Shown piece after piece: positions 1 through 8,482 of a stretch of DNA of 43,600 nt. The DNA is taken from assembly GCA_030038475.1 (NCBI GenBank), contig JASHOU010000023.1, positions 1 through 43,600 on the forward strand, in the 5' to 3' direction. Position numbers and translations under genes: made by a program. Below the pieces are notes generated by a model, which had not been told where the DNA came from, ran no database searches, and was given only the letters and a program-made list of their open reading frames with translations. Origin of the DNA: Terriglobales bacterium (GTDB lineage Bacteria > Acidobacteriota > Terriglobia > Terriglobales > Acidobacteriaceae). Within the stretch, counting starts at the first letter, position 1; each line of letters begins with the position of its first letter.

Positions 1-374
1 AGCCATCGTTGTCATAATCGCCGATGGCGACGCCGAGACCGAAAAGCGAAATGGCGAGTCCGGATTTGGCGGTTACGTCAGTAAAGGTGCCATTGTGGTT
101 GTTGTGGTAAAGCTTGAGCGTGGTTGCTCCGGATTTCGCGTGGCCGGGCCAGTCCTGGCCGTTGACGAGCAGAATGTCGGGATAACCGTCGTTGTCGTAA
201 TCGATGAATGCGCAGCCGGGCCCCATGGTTTCCGGCAGCCATTTTTTCCCGAATGCTCCGTTGTTATGCGTGAAGTGGATGCCGGCTTGCGCGGTAATGT
301 CGCGAAAAGTGATGGTTTGCTCTTGCGCATGAGCGAAGCTAGCCACGCTGAGTAACAGAGAAAACAGCCACCAC
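1..374 (-). CDS. CRTAC1/ASPIC-UnbV family FG-GAP repeat protein, N-terminal part (cut by window edge)
   Basis: The minus-strand frame is open to the window edge and reads as an exported FG-GAP (VCBS) beta-propeller protein. A hydrophobic leader ending near SFAHAQ is followed by DITAQAGIHFTHNNG. Two calcium-binding-like repeats then appear, AFIDYDNDGYPDILLVNG and GVAIGDYDNDG, typical of the CRTAC1/ASPIC-UnbV family. The start is uncertain. GTG at 372-374 (or 369-371) is the best in-frame choice because no ATG precedes the leader and a stop lies upstream; no good Shine-Dalgarno is visible. The gene follows the TPR cytochrome gene on the same strand after about 55 bases, so co-transcription is likely. 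In related genomes such proteins accompany TPR or cytochrome proteins in the cell envelope. The substrate is unknown. The C-terminus lies outside the window. Confidence 0.8.
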
Positions 375-429
375 GCGGACACGGAGACACGAAGAATTGC
401 ACAGAGGGAATTTCGATTCAGCCAAAGTA

Positions 430-3297
430 TCACCGATGAGCCTCTGCGGTCGTTATAGTTCCAGCCAACTCATGACTGCGTTCGGCGCGGACGGGCCAGA
501 CGCTTCCTGCGCGAGCGGGCTTCGCTGAACTGAGAATTGGCAACGGCACTGAAACGTGCTCGTGGATGTTTTGCCGTTCGTTATTGTCTTCGGGGTTGAG
601 CTGTCGATACGGACCGGTGATGACTTGCGAAGCTTCATCGGCTTTGAAGCGCAGATAGAGCGCTTCATGCTCCTTGGACATTTTTTCGTCACCGAGGCCG
701 TTGTAGCAGAGCATGAGATTGTAGTGTGCCTGCAAATCCTCGGGATCGACGGCGAGAACCTGCTGCAAAGTTTTCACGGCTTCGGAATACTTGCGCTCGA
801 GAAAAAATATGCGGCCAAGATTGTTGATCGCAACGCGGTCACGCGGATATTGGGCAAGCACTTTCGTGAGATGCCGCGCCGCGCCATCGTAGTCGCCTTC
901 CTGCCGCAGAACGCCAGCGTAGAAGAAATTTGCTCGGGCAAGATCGGGACTGAGCGCGAGAGCTTTTTCAAGAACGGCACGCGCGCGACTTACATCGCCT
1001 TCCTGCAGAGCGGCGCGGCCGATATTGACCCAGCCGTCGGGATTCTGGGGGTCGGCCTCGGTGACTTTCTCGAAGGCCGCTTGCGCGTCTTTCAGATCGC
1101 CTTGCAGCAACAGACCGATGCCGTAATCGTTCCAGCGCTGCCAGTCTTCCTTTGCAAGCTGAATCTTTGCTTGCAGCGGGGGCGCGCTGGCGGGCAAAAC
1201 GTCAATCGTTACTTCGTTTTTCGCCACGCAGACGATCGGCAGATCGGGAATCTTTTCCGTCTTTGCCGAGACTCCAGTCAGCGATTTGGTAAACACAAAC
1301 TTTCTGTCGTCAAATCCGGGCGTGACTTCCGTTGCTAAATCGCCGCCCGCGCGTTCGTCAGGTTCTCCGGCAAACGCAAACTGTGTGTTCCACCATGCGA
1401 ACTTGCGATAACAGAGTCGCGCAGTAAGAGTAATCTTGCCACCCGTTTTTCCCGGAACCTTCATGCGGAAGTGCACCGTGTCGGCAGCTCCAGGCGGAAT
1501 CAGGCGCACATAGACGACGGCACGCGTGGCCCACGCGTTACGCTTGTTGATTCGGTTGCCGTGTGCGTCCACCTGCAGCGAGCGATAGAAGTGAGCGCCT
1601 TTTTCGACCGGGCCTTTGCCATCGTTTTCGACCATTCCACTCCAGAAAATTGTCTGGCCCTGATCGTCCACGCCCTTGAGCTCAAGCCATGTGTCATAGG
1701 CATCGACCGTGCCGCCCGGGAAAAAATGTCCGATGCGCTTGGTGCGCACCACGACATCAATGCGAACCGTGTCTCCGCGGCGCACCGCCGGCTGCACGCG
1801 ATTGAGCGGTGCGGTGACGGGCGTGGCCGGGGCGTTGGAAACCCCGTCCGGCGAGATTTTTGTCTCCGCCTCCTCGCCGACGGCGAAGGTGGTTGAAAGC
1901 TCATGTTGCGCGACCGCTCCAGGCTTGAGCGGAGCGCTGGCCGGCGAGAGCGCAAAAATATCTACCGTGAGAGCTCCGCTGGTTAGGAAATCTTCGGTCG
2001 TCTTCAACTGCGCCGCGTCTTCGTAGGCCGTCGGCACCGCAGTATTCGCGCCGGGGAACCGATGAGAATGGATCTTGCCATCGACATTTCCCAGATCGTT
2101 CGACGGCGTCAGCGGCATGTGGCAATCGGCGCACTGCTGTGGCTTGGGCGGATAGTAAAAGGAGCGCGCGCCCTCGCCGGAAACGCCGCTGGCTTGCCAG
2201 TTGTCATATTCATTAAAGCCGCGAAACCAGCGGTAGTGATTCACTGGCACATCCAGATGCACTTTGTGGCAGCTGGAGCAGAACTGCGCCGTCTGCTGTC
2301 GCATGAAGGGCTTGAGAAAGACGCGGCGGTGCGGCTCGGGATTCAGCTTGACCGTGAAATCGTGCAGCAGGCGAATCACGGGATTCTTGCTGGCCGCCAG
2401 CTCGTGCAGCTTTGGGTATTCAAGGTAGAAATCGGCCTGGCCCATGGTGCTTTTTACATCGGCAATCGAATGGCACATCATGCAACCAAGTCCGGCCTGC
2501 GCTTCGGGCGAATGCACAAACTGCTTGATCGGCGTATCCATCTTGCCGGCGTAGAGCACGGCTGGGTCGTGGCACCCCCCACACCATTTGGAGGGCTTGG
2601 TGCCGATCGTATCCTGCATATACTCGATCGACTTGCGGTACCACTGATTGTTGAACGATGAAAAATGATGGGCCGAGCTGTTCCACTGGTTGTAAATATC
2701 CTGGTGGCAGCGCTTGCAGGAATCGGACTGCATGAAAAACTCGCTGGGAATTTTTTCTCCACCAAATACCTGTGCCGAACTTGGGAAGAATGGGCCCTCC
2801 GGGCCGTCGCCTTCGCCATTCATGTTGAGCGGCGGCAGAGTTGGATTTTCAATGTGGGCATGTTGTGCCCACCGCGTTTCGCGTAGATAACGAGCAATCG
2901 GCCACAACGCGACCAACACGACTACAACGGCCGCGACACCCAGAACCGAGTGGTGCGGCCATCCAATTCGCGCGGCAACAAGCAGTCCAGCGCCAAGAAA
3001 ACTTACGCCCAAGTGGATGTAGACAAGGTTCCAGTTCGCGCGCAACGCTCCCGTATAAATCAGCACCATTCCGGGGATTGCGCCCAGAAATAAAATTGCC
3101 ATGCCCACGCACACTAGAGGCTCACTCCCGCGCCACGAGCGAACGAGCCAGACAAGCACCAAAACCGAAGCCAGGATGCCTCCCAACGCATGGGCCAGCA
3201 CCACTCCGGCATAGAGAACATTCGCCTGCGGGAATGTGTAGAGGTAGACCGCCGACAAAACCAAGAAGCCGATCAGCAGCGTCAACGCTCGATTCAT
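430..3297 (-). CDS. Membrane-anchored pentahaem cytochrome c with C-terminal TPR repeats
   Basis: The protein has about 955 residues if started at ATG 3297. That start places MNRALTLLIGFLVLSAV at the N-terminus; a longer frame to 3444 adds 49 residues without family character. The first ~140 residues form four or five membrane helices. Five CXXCH haem-binding motifs follow: CKRCH (~194), CGGCH (~239), CMMCH (~272), CSSCH (~340) and CADCH (~389). A beta-rich middle segment comes next, then about five TPR units (~740-910), for example DAQAAFEKVTEADPQNPDGW. Architecture and motif spacing resemble cytochrome c554-like multihaem proteins, so a periplasmic electron-transfer role is likely; the partner is unknown. 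It lies downstream of the aldehyde dehydrogenase and upstream of the FG-GAP gene on the same strand. There is no strong ribosome-binding site. Confidence 0.9.
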   Translation of the reverse strand: MNRALTLLIGFLVLSAVYLYTFPQANVLYAGVVLAHALGGILASVLVLVWLVRSWRGSEPLVCVGMAILFLGAIPGMVLIYTGALRANWNLVYIHLGVSFLGAGLLVAARIGWPHHSVLGVAAVVVVLVALWPIARYLRETRWAQHAHIENPTLPPLNMNGEGDGPEGPFFPSSAQVFGGEKIPSEFFMQSDSCKRCHQDIYNQWNSSAHHFSSFNNQWYRKSIEYMQDTIGTKPSKWCGGCHDPAVLYAGKMDTPIKQFVHSPEAQAGLGCMMCHSIADVKSTMGQADFYLEYPKLHELAASKNPVIRLLHDFTVKLNPEPHRRVFLKPFMRQQTAQFCSSCHKVHLDVPVNHYRWFRGFNEYDNWQASGVSGEGARSFYYPPKPQQCADCHMPLTPSNDLGNVDGKIHSHRFPGANTAVPTAYEDAAQLKTTEDFLTSGALTVDIFALSPASAPLKPGAVAQHELSTTFAVGEEAETKISPDGVSNAPATPVTAPLNRVQPAVRRGDTVRIDVVVRTKRIGHFFPGGTVDAYDTWLELKGVDDQGQTIFWSGMVENDGKGPVEKGAHFYRSLQVDAHGNRINKRNAWATRAVVYVRLIPPGAADTVHFRMKVPGKTGGKITLTARLCYRKFAWWNTQFAFAGEPDERAGGDLATEVTPGFDDRKFVFTKSLTGVSAKTEKIPDLPIVCVAKNEVTIDVLPASAPPLQAKIQLAKEDWQRWNDYGIGLLLQGDLKDAQAAFEKVTEADPQNPDGWVNIGRAALQEGDVSRARAVLEKALALSPDLARANFFYAGVLRQEGDYDGAARHLTKVLAQYPRDRVAINNLGRIFFLERKYSEAVKTLQQVLAVDPEDLQAHYNLMLCYNGLGDEKMSKEHEALYLRFKADEASQVITGPYRQLNPEDNNERQNIHEHVSVPLPILSSAKPARAGSVWPVRAERSHELAGTITTAEAHR

Positions 3298-3507
3298 AAG
3301 AGTTGGGGGTGACAAAGCAGATTTACACAAAATTACCCCACAAGCTTGCGCATGTTGCGCCATCGTACCGGTCAGCGGAAACCAGATGTCTCTACTCAAA
3401 ACAGATCGGAAGAGGGGACATCTTACGCATTGTGGTTCCCGCAATCTTTCGTAGCTATTCGCACCGACAAACGCCGCTGTCGTCCCGGGACAACAGATTT
3501 GTTGATC

Positions 3508-5079
3508 TTACAATTTCTTTCGCCACAGTGCTCCGGCTGAACGCAGGCCAGCTTTGAGTTTTTCTCGCAGCGGGCGTGCGTAGAGTATGTCGACGAAACC
3601 CTTCATCTCGCCAGCGAATCCACCGCCATAGCTGAACCACCAGATTTTTTTTATGCGTGGAACGAGGTCGGAATCAACGTACTTCAGGCGAGTCATTTCT
3701 TCCAAGCCCCAGCGTCCGTGTGTCCGTCCCAGGCCACTCGATTTGACCCCGCCATGCGGAGCTTCGCTGATGCTGAAATATGAAACCGCATCGTTCACCA
3801 TGACCGTGCCGGCATCGATCTGGCGAGCCAGCCGCTCGCCGCGGGCGCGATCGCGTGTCCATACGCTCGCGGCGAGTCCGTAATCGGAGTCGTTGGCCAG
3901 GCGAACGGCCTCGGTGTCGTCGCGGAATGGCACAATCGGCAGGACCGGGCCGAAGGTTTCTTCTCTCATGACGCGCATGTTCTGATCGACGTCGGCGAGC
4001 ACGGTTGGCGCAAAGAACGTCGGACCGAGTTCGCGCAGCCGCGTGCCTCCAGTCAGAACGCGCGCCCCTTGCCGACGCGCATCCTCCAGATGCGATTCCA
4101 CCACGCGCACCTGCCGCTCGTGAATCATCGGGCCAACATCAGTCGCCTCATCCATGCCATTGCCCACGCGCAGCTTGCGCGCCTTCTCGCAGCATGCCTC
4201 GATGAAATGTGAATACAGGCTCCGGTGCACGTAGCAGCGTTCGACCGACAGGCAGGCTTGCCCCGCATTGACAAATGCTGCCCAGACCGCGCCACTCGAG
4301 GCGACATCGATGTCGGTGTCTTCAAGCACCAGCATGGGATCTTTGCCGCCCAGTTCGAGAACTATGGGAAGCAGGCGCTCGGCGGCGATTTGCGCGATTC
4401 GCCGTCCCGTCGCCACACTTCCTGTGAAGATCAATTTGTCGATCGCGCTTGCGACGAGCGCCGCTCCGGTTGCGCCCTCGCCCGGCAGCACCTGAAAAAT
4501 ATCGTCGGGAACCCCTGCTTCGCGCAACAAAGATCGCAATTCAAATGCGATCAAGGGCGTCAACTCTGACGGCTTGAGGACAACTGCATTTCCCGCAACC
4601 AAAGCTGCCAGCGCCTGGGTCGCCGGAATCGAGAACGGATAATTCCACGGCGAAATGATTCCCACTACGCCATAGGGCTCGTGCAGAATGCGTCCGGATT
4701 TGGTCTTGAGCGCAGGATTGCCATGTGGGAGTTTCTCTTCGCGCAGGATGGCAAAGGCATTGTCGATCAGGAATCGTGCCGCATCGAGCACAACCAGCAC
4801 TTCGGTGAGCAGCGCCTCGACCACGGGCTTGCCCGCTTCCTGTGTGATGCGCCGTGCGATCTCGGATTTGCGGGAGAGAAGAATCTGCTGAAAACGCCGC
4901 ATAACCCGGACGCGATTACGAATCCCCAGGGCATTCCAGTCCGGCTGCGCGTCGCGTGCGCGCGTCACGGCAGCGCGCACTTCGGTCGGGCCGGCGCTAT
5001 CCAGTTCACCCAGAACCTCGCCCGTGGCTGGATTCACACACAGGAGGCGGGAAACGGCGAAATCGACGTTGGCGGCCAT
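3508..5079 (-). CDS. NAD(P)-dependent aldehyde dehydrogenase
   Basis: This is a 523-residue member of the aldehyde dehydrogenase superfamily, which oxidises aldehydes to acids with NAD(P)+. Family signatures are complete: SPWNYPF with the oxyanion Asn (~N146), VLKPSE, FTGSVATG for cofactor binding, the general base in LELGGKDP (~E242), and the nucleophile in NAGQACLS (~C276). The C-terminus carries an extra ~50 residues after the catalytic core (KKIWWFSYGGG and a basic tail), longer than typical succinate-semialdehyde dehydrogenases. That tail may mediate membrane or partner contact. It is co-directional with the cytochrome gene downstream (210-base gap), so electrons could pass between them, but this is inference. 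The exact substrate cannot be assigned. Confidence 0.92.
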   Translation of the reverse strand: MAANVDFAVSRLLCVNPATGEVLGELDSAGPTEVRAAVTRARDAQPDWNALGIRNRVRVMRRFQQILLSRKSEIARRITQEAGKPVVEALLTEVLVVLDAARFLIDNAFAILREEKLPHGNPALKTKSGRILHEPYGVVGIISPWNYPFSIPATQALAALVAGNAVVLKPSELTPLIAFELRSLLREAGVPDDIFQVLPGEGATGAALVASAIDKLIFTGSVATGRRIAQIAAERLLPIVLELGGKDPMLVLEDTDIDVASSGAVWAAFVNAGQACLSVERCYVHRSLYSHFIEACCEKARKLRVGNGMDEATDVGPMIHERQVRVVESHLEDARRQGARVLTGGTRLRELGPTFFAPTVLADVDQNMRVMREETFGPVLPIVPFRDDTEAVRLANDSDYGLAASVWTRDRARGERLARQIDAGTVMVNDAVSYFSISEAPHGGVKSSGLGRTHGRWGLEEMTRLKYVDSDLVPRIKKIWWFSYGGGFAGEMKGFVDILYARPLREKLKAGLRSAGALWRKKL

Positions 5080-5208
5080 CTGCGAAGAAGTGTACGCGGG
5101 ATGAAACCGGTGCGCCAGAAGATTGAAGTTCAGTAGGCAGCGAACGTTATCTATGGTTCGTTTCCTTCGCTGGGTTACCCGTCGTTCGGGACTTTGACCG
5201 AAGACGTC

Positions 5209-6468
5209 CTATCCGCTTCCGCCGCTCAATTGGCCATAGACATACAAAACGGTTAATCCGATCATGATCACGGTGGTCGCCCAGGCAATAATGTTGAACG
5301 TACGTGTATTTACATAGTCGCCCATCAGGTCGCTCTTATTGATCAGCAGCAGCATGAAAATCAGCACAAAGGGCAACACCGCGCCATTAACCACTTGCGA
5401 GAATACCGCGATCTTGATCAGGGGCAGACCGGGTATCAGAACCACAGCTCCACCGGCCACGATGAGCGCGGTATAAAGCCAGTAAAATGCCGGCGCCTCG
5501 GAAAATTTCCGCTCTACACCCGATTCCAGTCCTAACCCTTCACACACCGTATAGGCTGTCGAAAGCGGCAGTATCGAAGCCGCAAACAGCGACGCATTGA
5601 AAAGTCCTAGCGAAAACAAAATGTAGGCATAGTCACCGGCCAACGGACGAAGCGCCTGAGCGGCATCGGCGGCGTCGCGGATGTCACGAACATTGTGCAC
5701 GTAAAGCGTGGCGGCGCATGCCACGATGATGAACCACGCAACCACATCGGTGAAGATGCAACCCACAATCACATCGAGCCTCGAGGTTCCGTACTGGCGT
5801 CGGGTGACTCCTTTTTCTACAATCGACGACTGCAGATAAAACTGCATCCAGGGTGCGATCGTAGTTCCCACCACGCCAATCACCATGTAGAGATACGAAC
5901 TTTCCTTAAAGGATGCCAGCGCAGGAGGCTTTATGGTCGCCTTCACCGCCTCGATCCACGCGGGCTTGGCCAGCACTCCGGCGAATATATATGTGAAGTA
6001 GAAAAACGAAGCGGCGAGAAACACCTTCTCAATGCTTTTGTATTGCCCTTTGACTGCGATGAGCCAGACGATCACGGCGCAGATCGGCACCGAGATGTAC
6101 TTTGAGATTCCGAACAGCCCCATGCTCCCCACAATGCCGATAAACTCGGTGATGACGTTTCCGAAATTTGTAATCAGAATGCCGATCATCATGAGGAACG
6201 TAATCCGCAGGCCGTACTCTTCGCGGATCAGATCGCTCAAGCCCTTGCCGGTTACCGCTCCCATGCGGGCGCACATCTCCTGCACGACGATCAGGGCGAT
6301 CGTTGTTGGGATCATCGTCCACAACAGGATGTAGCCGAACTGCGCGCCCGCGGCGGAATAAGTAAAGATTCCGCCGGCATCGTTGTCGACATTCGCGGTG
6401 ATAAATCCCGGCCCGACGACGGCGAAGAACAGCAGGATCCGGAATTTCCAGCTTCTCAGGAATTTCAT
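5209..6468 (-). CDS. Nramp-related (SLC11) divalent metal transporter, probable Mg2+-type (NRMT) clade
   Basis: This is a 419-residue polytopic protein clearly homologous to MntH along its length (GPGFITANV, FGYILLW, TGKGLSDLIREEYG, LMGDYVN near the C-terminus). The metal-binding motifs differ from true Nramp. The TM1 DPGN motif is DAGG (residues 30-33), so the metal-ligand Asn is Gly. The TM6 MPH motif is APW (205-207), so the ligand Met is Ala. Asn-to-Gly and Met-to-Ala are the changes associated with the Nramp-related magnesium transporters. A larger hydrated site and Mg2+ (or Mn2+) uptake without proton coupling are therefore expected. It sits 139 bases or more downstream of a membrane-less MgtE_N-CBS gene on the same strand, which supports a magnesium role. 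Mn2+ transport cannot be excluded. Confidence 0.88.
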   Translation of the reverse strand: MKFLRSWKFRILLFFAVVGPGFITANVDNDAGGIFTYSAAGAQFGYILLWTMIPTTIALIVVQEMCARMGAVTGKGLSDLIREEYGLRITFLMMIGILITNFGNVITEFIGIVGSMGLFGISKYISVPICAVIVWLIAVKGQYKSIEKVFLAASFFYFTYIFAGVLAKPAWIEAVKATIKPPALASFKESSYLYMVIGVVGTTIAPWMQFYLQSSIVEKGVTRRQYGTSRLDVIVGCIFTDVVAWFIIVACAATLYVHNVRDIRDAADAAQALRPLAGDYAYILFSLGLFNASLFAASILPLSTAYTVCEGLGLESGVERKFSEAPAFYWLYTALIVAGGAVVLIPGLPLIKIAVFSQVVNGAVLPFVLIFMLLLINKSDLMGDYVNTRTFNIIAWATTVIMIGLTVLYVYGQLSGGSG

Positions 6469-6607
6469 GCGCGCCGACGGAAACGCTCAAAATGGCAAAA
6501 ATAGAACGATCAGAATAAACGCTGAAAGCGACTCTGGGTAGGTGAAAACTGAAAACTGCGAAGATTTTTTCGAGAGGCGGTACAAGCCCCGTCCCTACGC
6601 GAAATAA

Positions 6608-7849
6608 TTACAATTTGGCGCGCAGCATCGCGATCACATCGTCGGGCGTAATCACACCGGTGAGATGACTCTGCTCGTCGATTACCGGTAAAGTGAGCAG
6701 ATTGTACTTGTCAAACAATTCAGCGAACTCCTTTTCTTTCGCCTTTTCGTGGCAAGAAATCAGCGGTTCCTGAGCCAAACCAAGCAGTGGGGTACTGGCG
6801 GGCGCCAATACGATCTTCACCAGCGGAACCGAGCCGGCCAGGGTTCCATGAGAATCCGTCAGGTAAATGGCGCTCATGTTTTCCATGCGCCCTTCAAAAG
6901 TCCGCATGGAGTCGATTGCGTCCTGGGCGGTGGATGTCACCGGCAGCGCGATATATTCGGTGGTCATGCGGCCGGCAGCCGTGTTTTCCTTGAACTCGAG
7001 CAGTTCAGCGACTTCTTGGCGTTCTTCAGGCTCCATCTGCACCAGGATTTCCTCGGTCCGCTCATCGGGAAGATCGGCCAAAACGTCTGCGGCGGCGTCG
7101 GGTTCCATCTCCTCCACGATGTCGGCGGCACGCTCGGAATCGAGCGACTCCAGAACAGCCTTCTGCACCTTCGGTTCAAGTTCTTCGAGCGCACCCGCTG
7201 CGACGCCTTCGTCCAGTGTTTCAAACACGGCTTCGCGCTCATCGGGAGCAAGATCCTCGACAATGTCGGCAATGTCGGCGGGATGGAGTTTGGCCAGCCG
7301 GTCATGCGAAATCTTCAGCCTCACGCGACGCGCGGGATCGGTTTCGATGAGATCGACAAAGTCCCAGGGGATCTCGCGAGGAGGGATTCGTACCAATAAA
7401 GCTCGAAGAGCAGCCGCCGGAATCACGCCCTTTAGCAGACGCCGAACCGCCCCACGCGCTCCCACATCGACGCCGCCAACTTTCAGTACAGGTCGATTCT
7501 GGGCGCTCTCCTGGTAGAAATCCACGTCATTCACGCGCACCACTTTCCGGCCGTGCACGTCGATCACCTGCTGATCGAGCAGGTCGCGGCTCAGCAACAA
7601 CAATCCTTCAGAGCCATCTGCGGCGGTCCAGCCGGCAGCGCCAGTAGAAGCGCGAATGCCGCCATCGATTGTGGAAACGGCGTTCAATGGCAAAATGCGG
7701 TTTCCGGCGGGTGTTTTGACAATCAGGAGCGAAACGCGCGACCGATCTTCCTGCGGCGTGAGAGCCACCTCGCGCACACGGCCACTGGCGGCGCCGGAGG
7801 CGTCATAGACAGTCAAACCCAGGATTTCGCTCAACGAGACCGTGGCCAT
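6608..7849 (-). CDS. Soluble PRC-barrel / MgtE N-domain / CBS-pair protein (no transport domain)
   Basis: From the ATG at 7849 this protein has 413 residues. A frame to 7957 adds 36 residues with non-coding-like codons. Two PRC-barrel-like segments (VSLSEILGLTVYDASG and VIDVHGRKVVRVNDVDF) come first. A MgtE intracellular N domain with its helical repeats follows (KLHPADIADIVEDL, ADIVEEMEPDAAADVLADLP). Two CBS motifs end the protein (RMTTEYIALPV... and LPVIDEQSHLTGVITPDDV). The membrane channel domain of MgtE is absent, and the frame ends cleanly after the CBS pair. In MgtE these domains sense intracellular Mg2+ and gate the pore. Here they probably act as a separate regulatory subunit, most simply of the Nramp-related transporter encoded next. 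Some family members also occur as stand-alone proteins of unknown role. Confidence 0.88.
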   Translation of the reverse strand: MATVSLSEILGLTVYDASGAASGRVREVALTPQEDRSRVSLLIVKTPAGNRILPLNAVSTIDGGIRASTGAAGWTAADGSEGLLLLSRDLLDQQVIDVHGRKVVRVNDVDFYQESAQNRPVLKVGGVDVGARGAVRRLLKGVIPAAALRALLVRIPPREIPWDFVDLIETDPARRVRLKISHDRLAKLHPADIADIVEDLAPDEREAVFETLDEGVAAGALEELEPKVQKAVLESLDSERAADIVEEMEPDAAADVLADLPDERTEEILVQMEPEERQEVAELLEFKENTAAGRMTTEYIALPVTSTAQDAIDSMRTFEGRMENMSAIYLTDSHGTLAGSVPLVKIVLAPASTPLLGLAQEPLISCHEKAKEKEFAELFDKYNLLTLPVIDEQSHLTGVITPDDVIAMLRAKL

Positions 7850-8335
7850 CCCGAAGAGAATACCCAAGACCGGGTGCAGATGCCAGATGAATGATGATGT
7901 TTTTAGTCCGAAAGGCTCGATACGACTGGTACTTTCCCCGTTCGCGCTCGTTGCCATTGCCCTCGTTCAGGCGCGAAGCCTAGCCCGCAAATCGCGATCT
8001 GAGAACGAATTCTATACTGCCGCCGGTTGCCCGCGATTCGCTATCGTAACCGAAGCCAGACACGGCGGCTTCCCCTCCCCTCTTGCTTCTGCAATGGTTT
8101 CCGGTTTTTCGTCGGATTCCAGCTCGGATGCTGGGATTGGGCTTCCGACCTGAGTATATCCGGTCTCCGGTTTTCGCCCACAAGCACTTTATCAGCCGCG
8201 CTTTGCGTTTTGTGCTTGCTGCATCGCCGAAACCTTTCACTCCAAGTGCGATCCCGCCTGATCGTAGTGTTTGAACTGGATAGCCATAATTCAGGTAAGG
8301 TCCTACTGTTTGCGGAATTGGATTATGGAAATCCG

Positions 8336-8361
8336 GGTAGTGGCTGAATTCAGCCACTACC
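8336..8361. repeat. Perfect 26-base palindrome (13-base arms)
   Basis: The arm GGTAGTGGCTGAA is followed directly by its exact reverse complement. Both flanks carry the direct repeat GAAATCCGG (8328-8336 and 8362-8370). It could be an operator for a dimeric regulator of the downstream kinase gene, or a copy of a dispersed palindromic repeat. Confidence 0.75.
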
Positions 8362-8376
8362 GAAATCCGGTTGTGG

Positions 8377-8406
8377 TTGACACAACCCGACACCTCTGAC
8401 TACACT
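8377..8406 (+). promoter_or_regulatory. Predicted sigma-70 promoter of the ribokinase gene
   Basis: TTGACA (8377-8382) and TACACT (8401-8406) are separated by 18 bases and lie about 75 bases ahead of the ATG at 8483. The -35 box is inside an inverted repeat, GGTTGTG...CACAACC (8369-8387), just downstream of the 26-base palindrome. Repressor control at this site is therefore plausible. Confidence 0.55.
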
Positions 8407-8482
8407 CTGCCTTCCCTGCTTCCAATTCAGCATGTAGTTCGGAGCTCGTTGGCTGCGCCCGGAAAAACGTCGCCGATAAACC

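Larger units (their letters stand above)
7850..8482. other. Intergenic region between divergent MgtE-like and ribokinase genes
   Basis: About 630 bases without a convincing gene. Short frames here lack family resemblance or a ribosome-binding site. The MgtE-proximal part may hold that gene's promoter and an alternative start at 7957. The ribokinase-proximal part contains the palindrome, inverted repeat and promoter listed separately. Confidence 0.6.

Noticed and set aside
3298-3444. Longer N-terminus for the TPR cytochrome (ATG at 3444)
   Set aside because: The extra 49 residues precede a clean membrane segment, show no domain, and read like spacer sequence.
7980-8393. A 137-codon minus-strand frame in the spacer before the ribokinase gene
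   Set aside because: No recognisable domain or ribosome-binding site, and it would run through the palindrome and predicted promoter.
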